Source of the DNA: Euborellia annulipes
Taxonomy: Eukaryota; Arthropoda; Insecta; Dermaptera; Anisolabididae
Assembly (NCBI GenBank): GCA_023213315.1
Contig: JAKCPI010014121.1
Span: forward strand, 1-64,000
Direction of reading: 5' to 3'
DNA: 64,000 nt
Shown: piece after piece, positions 59,810-64,000 of the stretch
Position numbering within the stretch: the stretch's first letter is position 1
Layout of the letters: each line of letters begins with the position of its first letter
Program-made: the position numbers and the translations under genes
Notes under the pieces: model-generated
Databases searched by the model: none
The model's input: only the letters and a program-made list of their open reading frames with translations
Told to the model about the DNA's origin: nothing

Positions 59810-61432
59810 ATATTATTAATATTAATAAATTAATTAATTTTGAAATGATTTAACAATAATATTTTTTAACATCTATGTAAAAATCAAACTAAGAAGACTT
59901 ATTGTAAATTCATGCTTTTTATGTAAACACTTGCTTTGAAAAATGTGACTGACTTCATGGAAATGAGAAAAAATGGCGGGAAAACTTTGAATCTAACTTC
60001 ACAGGAATGCCTACAGATGGCGCTGACGTCGCTGCATATAAAGAGGCAAGCAACGGACATGACAGTCAGTTCACTTGAGTCGGAGCAAGTGCACAGTGCT
60101 TGATAACGGCTGCAGAATAAGCAGTTGAAACGTTGTACAGTATTTATATATTTTTAATAAATATTTAATACAAAAATGTGGTCTATAATTAAAAATTCTC
60201 CTAATAATAATATTTCAAACCACAAAAGCTTTAATAAACACATTTATTTCTATTGTTTACCGACGTTGCAGTTTCAATTACTATTAGGATTAGATTTTAT
60301 CTCTCTCGCCGGTATGTGTACCAATGCTAGAAAAGTCATATGGTGGTTCGAAGATAACCCGAATATTATTTTTAATTTTCATTTATTTGCCTCTCCACCG
60401 CCTGAAACTTTATGCGGAATCCAGAGACTTACGACTTCCGAGAAACAAGAGCTTGACGATCCGTGAAACATGGACTATCTCCTCTTAAGCAGTCTCCTGG
60501 ATTAACTATTTGTATTTCCCATAAAATCGAGGTTGGAAATGCTCAACCGATTAAACAGAGGTCTTATCAGTATTCTCCAAAGGTTTTAGAGGAGATGCAA
60601 CAGGAACTGGACAGGATGTTAAAGGAAGCCTGTCAATCTCCTTGGTCTTCCCCAGTAGTTATGGTAAAGAAGGGAACAAAATACCGATTCTGTATTGATT
60701 ATAGAAAAGTTAACCAGGTAACCACGAAATATTCTTATCCTATGCCGAACATGACTTCCATTCTTGATGGCCCCCGTCAAGCAAAGTATTTATCGAAGTT
60801 TGACTTAAAATAAGCTTTTTTACAAGTTCCTCTCTTAGATGAATACACAAAGGATATTACTGCTTTTACTGCCATTGGAAGAGGTCTTTTTATATTTAAT
60901 GTAATGCCATTTGGTTTAACTAATTCTCCCGCAACTTTGCAAACACTTGCCGATAAAATATTTGGTCCAGAATTGTACCCATTTGTCTTCGTATTTCTAG
61001 ATGATATTTTAGTCTGTACACCTACCTTTGAACAACATTTACACTTACTTCAAGAAGTTTTCCAAAGATTACGAGAATCTGGTCTACAATTAAATCAAGA
61101 TAAGTGTGAATTTGGATGCAATGAAGTAAGATACTTGGGTTATATGATTAACCGTGAAGGTATGGGTGTTGACCCTGACAATGTCACGAGTGTAATATCG
61201 ATTCCCTCTAACGTACGTGAACTTAGTTCTTTTCTCGGAAAGGCCGGATGGTATCGCCGTTTTATAAAAGATTTCTCTTCCGTAATATCTCCTCTTACTG
61301 TTTTCTTGAAAAAGAAAATACCTTGGATCTGGTCAGAAGAACAAGATTTTGCCTTCAGTCAGCTTAAGTCTGCGTTGACTCAAGCACCTGTTCTCGCTCG
61401 ACCCGATTTTTCGCTACCGTTCACTCTACACC

Positions 61433-61607
61433 TCATGTAGAGGATGTCGCATTGTGTGACGAAGTGTAAATTTGTAATACGAAAAAAAAGAGGAAAAAAA
61501 GAAAAATTTGAGCTACTATGTAATTATATTGAGGTGGCCAATGGGGCTTGCTAGCCCTGGCCTTAAATAAATTTTTCTATTTCTAAATTTTTCTATTTCT
61601 ACAAACA
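61433..61607 (+). mobile_element. Short LINE-tail insert
   Basis: It interrupts RNase H between FTLH and TDASNTG. It ends GGCCTTAAATAAATTTTTCT followed by a second ATTTTTCTATTTCT, similar in layout to the 3' end of the LINE at 9.5 kb. Borders are approximate and the target duplication is not clear. Confidence 0.5.
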
Positions 61608-61925
61608 GACGCAAGTAATACCGGCTTAGGCGCAGTCCTAACACAAATACAAGAAGGACACGAGCGAGTCATTGCCTATTGTTCGAGAACTTTAAATTCA
61701 GCCGAACGTAATTATAGCGTTACTGAAAAGGAATGTCTCGCCGTTCTCTTTGGAATTGAAAAAAATCGCCATTACTTGGAAGGATATTCTTTTACCGTTA
61801 TTACCGATAACGCTAGCCTCAAGTCACCTAGCTAGTTAGATATTGATAAATAAAGTTCGTCAGTAATCAATTTACCCATAATTTGATCGAAGACGTTCTT
61901 GCATCTGATTTATTCTGGATTGTTT

Positions 61926-62653
61926 GACTCCTGGATTGCTACGGGAAATCCATTCAAGACAACGACCTTTTGACTTCAACGCCTAGCTGATCAAGCCCAG
62001 CTAAGACATTTATTTTTTTTATTATTCTTTGTTTTGTTTCTTTGTTTTTCAATTTTGAACAATTATATCTTAGTTTAATTCATTTATTTTCATTATTCAA
62101 TTCTCTTGACTCCTGGATTGCTACGGGAAATCCATTCAAGACAACGACCTTTTGACTTCAACGCCTAGCTGATCGAGCCCAGCTAAGACATTTATTTTTT
62201 TTATTATTCTTTGTTTTGTTTCTTTGTTTTTCAATTTTGAACAATTATATCTTAGTTTAATTCATTTATTTTCATTATTCAATTCTCTTGACTCCTGGAT
62301 TGCTACGGGAAATCCATTCAAGACAACGACCTTTTGACTTCAACGCCTAGCTGATCAAGCCCAGCTAAGACATTTATTTTTTTTATTATTCTTTGTTTTG
62401 TTTCTTTGTTTTACAATTTTGAACAATTATATCTTAGTTTAATTCATTTATTTTCATTATTCAATTCTCTTGACTCCTGGATTGCTACGGGAAATCCATT
62501 CAAGACAACGACCTTTTGACTTCAACGCCTAGCTGATCGAGCCCAGCTAAGACATTTATTTTTTTTATTATTCTTTGTTTTGTTTCTTTGTTTTTCAATT
62601 TTGAACAATTATATCTTAGTTTAATTCATTTATTTTCATTATTCAATTCTCTA
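61926..62653. repeat. 182-bp tandem repeat, four units
   Basis: GACTCCTGGATTGCTACGGG recurs at 61926, 62108, 62290 and 62472, exactly 182 bp apart. Units differ at only a few positions (for example GATCAAGCC against GATCGAGCC, alternating). It starts about 90 bp after the end of the decayed Gypsy pol. Confidence 0.95.
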
Positions 62654-63275
62654 TTTTCATTTTGCTATTTTTACTTTTTTTAACAATTTAAATTTATCAT
62701 TGCCATTCTTTTGTTCGCTTATTTATATTAATAATTTCTCAATTAAATATTATTTTCAATAATTTAATTAATTTAGTTATATATATATATATTTATTGAT
62801 GGCGTGTGTCTGTACATGTCTAAACACAGACAGACGACATAATAAATAATCTCCTGGTTTCATAAATAAACCAATTTGTTCTCGATTATTTTTTGTTAAT
62901 TTTACTTATAATTTAATTTAAAATTTATTCAAATTGAGCCCAAAATTAAGTGAAAGTGACCTTAGTGAAAGACACTGTAGACCTTATCCAAATTGGGACT
63001 TCTCTCTTAACATTTGTCATGTATATATTACCCGCCTTGACGACAACGCCACTGGCCTGAAAATGACATAACTAAAATCTTAATATATACAAATGCACTT
63101 GCCTTCACTCATTATCTTTGTAATAAACAAATATATCACGTTCCTTTGTTCTCTGTACACTTGTTCTCATTCTTTTAATATTATAATCTATTTAAAATAC
63201 AAACTGTGTTTCATTAATCGAACCCAGCAAAACTGCAAAAGTGTGAGTTTTTTTTTAAAAGAAAAAAGAAGAAAA
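62654..63275 (+). other. Probable LTR and leader of the following Gypsy element
   Basis: AT-rich sequence with TGTGTCTGTACATGTCTAAA at 62807, AATAAAC at about 63122 as a possible polyadenylation signal, and a purine-rich leader before the gag ATG at 63276. Without the 3' LTR in view its borders cannot be set, and I did not recognise a primer site with confidence. Confidence 0.4.
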
Positions 63276-64000
63276 ATGACCAATCAAGCCAGCAATCTAC
63301 GACCTCCAAAGCCATTGAGTCTGAGCAACCAGTTAAATATGCAAGCCACGTCATGGATACAACAATACAATTGGTATGGAATTGCAACAAACCTAGAAGC
63401 CAAGACTCCAGAAGTTCAGGTAGCAATTTTCATGTCCATAATTGGCCCGGACGCCATCGACATTTTTAACACTTTTAAACTAGACGAAACAGAAAAAAAT
63501 GATTTAAAAATAATCATAGAAAGATTTCAAAACTACTTCGTCCCCAAAGTAAATTTGACATATAATAGGTATATTTTAAACAAATCGGTTCAAGGAGAAA
63601 CTGAGAGCTTTGAAGAGTTCCTGACTTCGTTAAGGAATAAAGTAAAAAATTGTGCCTTCGAAAATTTAAAAGAGAGTTTAATATGCGATAGGATCGTCAT
63701 TGGCATAAAAGACGACAGCGTAAGAGAAAAACTTCTTTCACAGGACGATTTAAATTTACAAAAGGCTGCTGATATATGCAGAGCCAGTGAACAAGCGAAG
63801 ATACAGTTGTTGGATATTAAAGACAAAGGAACAAAAACAGTTGAGAATATTAAAAAATCCAAAATTCAAAGAAACAAAAATAATAATAACAGTAATAAAA
63901 ATATCAAATTTGACAAAGAAGATGACAGTGAAAACTCCAGTTTTGATTGTGGCAGATGTGGCACAAACCACAAACGACGTTCATGTCCAGCCTATGGGAA
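63276..64000 (+). CDS. Gypsy Gag, open to the window end
   Basis: From ATG 63276 the frame is open for 241 codons to the window end. It reads MTNQASNLRPPKPLSLSNQL, WIQQYNWYGIATNLEAKTPE, IIGPDAIDIFNTFKL, FVPKVNLTYNRYILN and FEEFLTSLRNKVKNCAF, a capsid-like helical domain. A lysine- and asparagine-rich stretch follows, then the first zinc knuckle CGRCGTNHKRRSC (CX2CX3HX4C) and PAYG. CGRCG--H---CPA-G is typical of Mag-lineage Gypsy Gag. No stop or frameshift is seen, so this may be the start of an intact element. Confidence 0.85.
   Translation, partial: MTNQASNLRPPKPLSLSNQLNMQATSWIQQYNWYGIATNLEAKTPEVQVAIFMSIIGPDAIDIFNTFKLDETEKNDLKIIIERFQNYFVPKVNLTYNRYILNKSVQGETESFEEFLTSLRNKVKNCAFENLKESLICDRIVIGIKDDSVREKLLSQDDLNLQKAADICRASEQAKIQLLDIKDKGTKTVENIKKSKIQRNKNNNNSNKNIKFDKEDDSENSSFDCGRCGTNHKRRSCPAYG

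Larger units (their letters stand above)
57306..60239. mobile_element. 2.9-kb insertion with about 390-bp inverted arms
   Basis: Flanked by an exact 15-bp direct repeat ACATTTATTTCTATT (57291-57305 and 60240-60254); removing one copy and the insert restores the Gypsy frame (NNIYFY-CLP). The arms run from 57306 to about 57690 and from about 59810 to 60213 and match closely. Each holds a TGATAACGGCTGC...GCAGTTGAAACG motif (57408-57375 minus; 60099-60135 plus), similar to the hammerhead-like tails of Penelope-like elements. The middle contains Helitron copies. Inverted terminal copies with a long target duplication fit a Penelope-like insertion. Confidence 0.75.
57195..61836 (+). pseudogene. Decayed Gypsy pol with two insertions
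   Basis: Pieces, in order: a retropepsin-like C-terminal half (FKIPVALRNRNFNNIYFY | CLPTLQFQLLLGLDFISLAG) split by the 57306-60239 insertion; reverse transcriptase 60500-61430 (SPWSSPVVMVKKG, RFCIDYRKVNQ, SKFDLK then TAA, MPFGLTNSPATLQTL, catalytic FLDDILV, SFLGKAGWYRRFI); a small LINE-tail insert at 61433-61607; RNase H ([42 protein letters not shown]), cut off at about 61836. The catalytic Asp pair is present, but there are stops at about 60464 and 60811. LTRs and integrase are missing. Confidence 0.85.

Overview
This is a eukaryotic, AT-rich, very transposon-dense stretch of nuclear genome, most probably from an arthropod or other invertebrate. The reasons are spliced exons with GT-AG introns, non-LTR, Gypsy and BEL-type elements, Penelope-like tails, Helitrons, hAT-type MITEs, a DUF4817-type element remnant and several satellites. 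I cannot name the species.

The one host gene I can support lies on the minus strand. Nine exons between 47,646 and 10,350 join in perfect phase into 1,323 nt (441 codons) that read as protein O-linked-mannose beta-1,2-N-acetylglucosaminyltransferase 1 (POMGNT1). They cover the end of the N-terminal stem (GG/ILEI-like) domain and nearly all of the GT13 catalytic domain. The 5' exons (cytosolic tail, membrane anchor, first part of the stem) and the last C-terminal exon(s) were not found and are probably outside the window. Nearly everything else from 10,423 to 47,466 is intronic transposon sequence.

Layout by region. 1-2.8 kb: decayed Gypsy-type LTR element (LTR end, primer site, gag, protease trace). 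3.0-3.9 kb: 309-bp tRNA-like units in tandem and inverted order. 4.0-9.6 kb: PHD-ORF1 LINE, broken by a hAT MITE, a LINE tail and a tRNA-SINE. 9.6-10.3 kb: BEL-like gag scrap. 10.35-11.43 kb: POMGNT1 exons 7-9. 12.7-16.9 kb: second LINE with an SGNH-type ORF1. 17.5-18.65 kb: POMGNT1 exons 4-6. 21.2-22.7 kb: long inverted-repeat element. 23.1-31.4 kb: Helitron 5' sequence that received a nearly intact Gypsy element with identical 135-bp LTRs, itself hit by a hAT element. 32-33 and 42.5-43.8 kb: two copies of a palindrome plus 144-bp satellite element. 33.5 and 36.8 kb: POMGNT1 exons 3 and 2. 37-40 kb: foldback and hAT-type repeats. 40.4-44.2 kb: R4/Dong-like LINE split by a piggyBac-like element. 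44.2-45.7 kb: 130-bp repeats between CRE-containing direct repeats. 46.4-47.15 kb: hAT element holding a Penelope-like tail. 47.5 kb: POMGNT1 exon 1 (of those visible). 48.5-54.5 kb: Penelope-like C-terminus plus reverse-strand Helitrons and duplicated blocks. 55.3-56.4 kb: 99-bp satellite with a dimeric pattern. 57-61.8 kb: decayed Gypsy pol with a 2.9-kb inverted-repeat insertion. 61.9-62.65 kb: 182-bp tandem repeat. 63.3-64 kb: start of an open Gypsy gag running off the window.

The mobile elements do not form a pathway with POMGNT1. Their nesting order can be read because removing each insert plus one target-site copy restores the interrupted reading frame. The most interesting structure is the set of five hammerhead-ribozyme-like motifs, one directly downstream of a recognisable Penelope-like GIY-YIG C-terminus, and the multimeric tRNA-like repeat at 3 kb.
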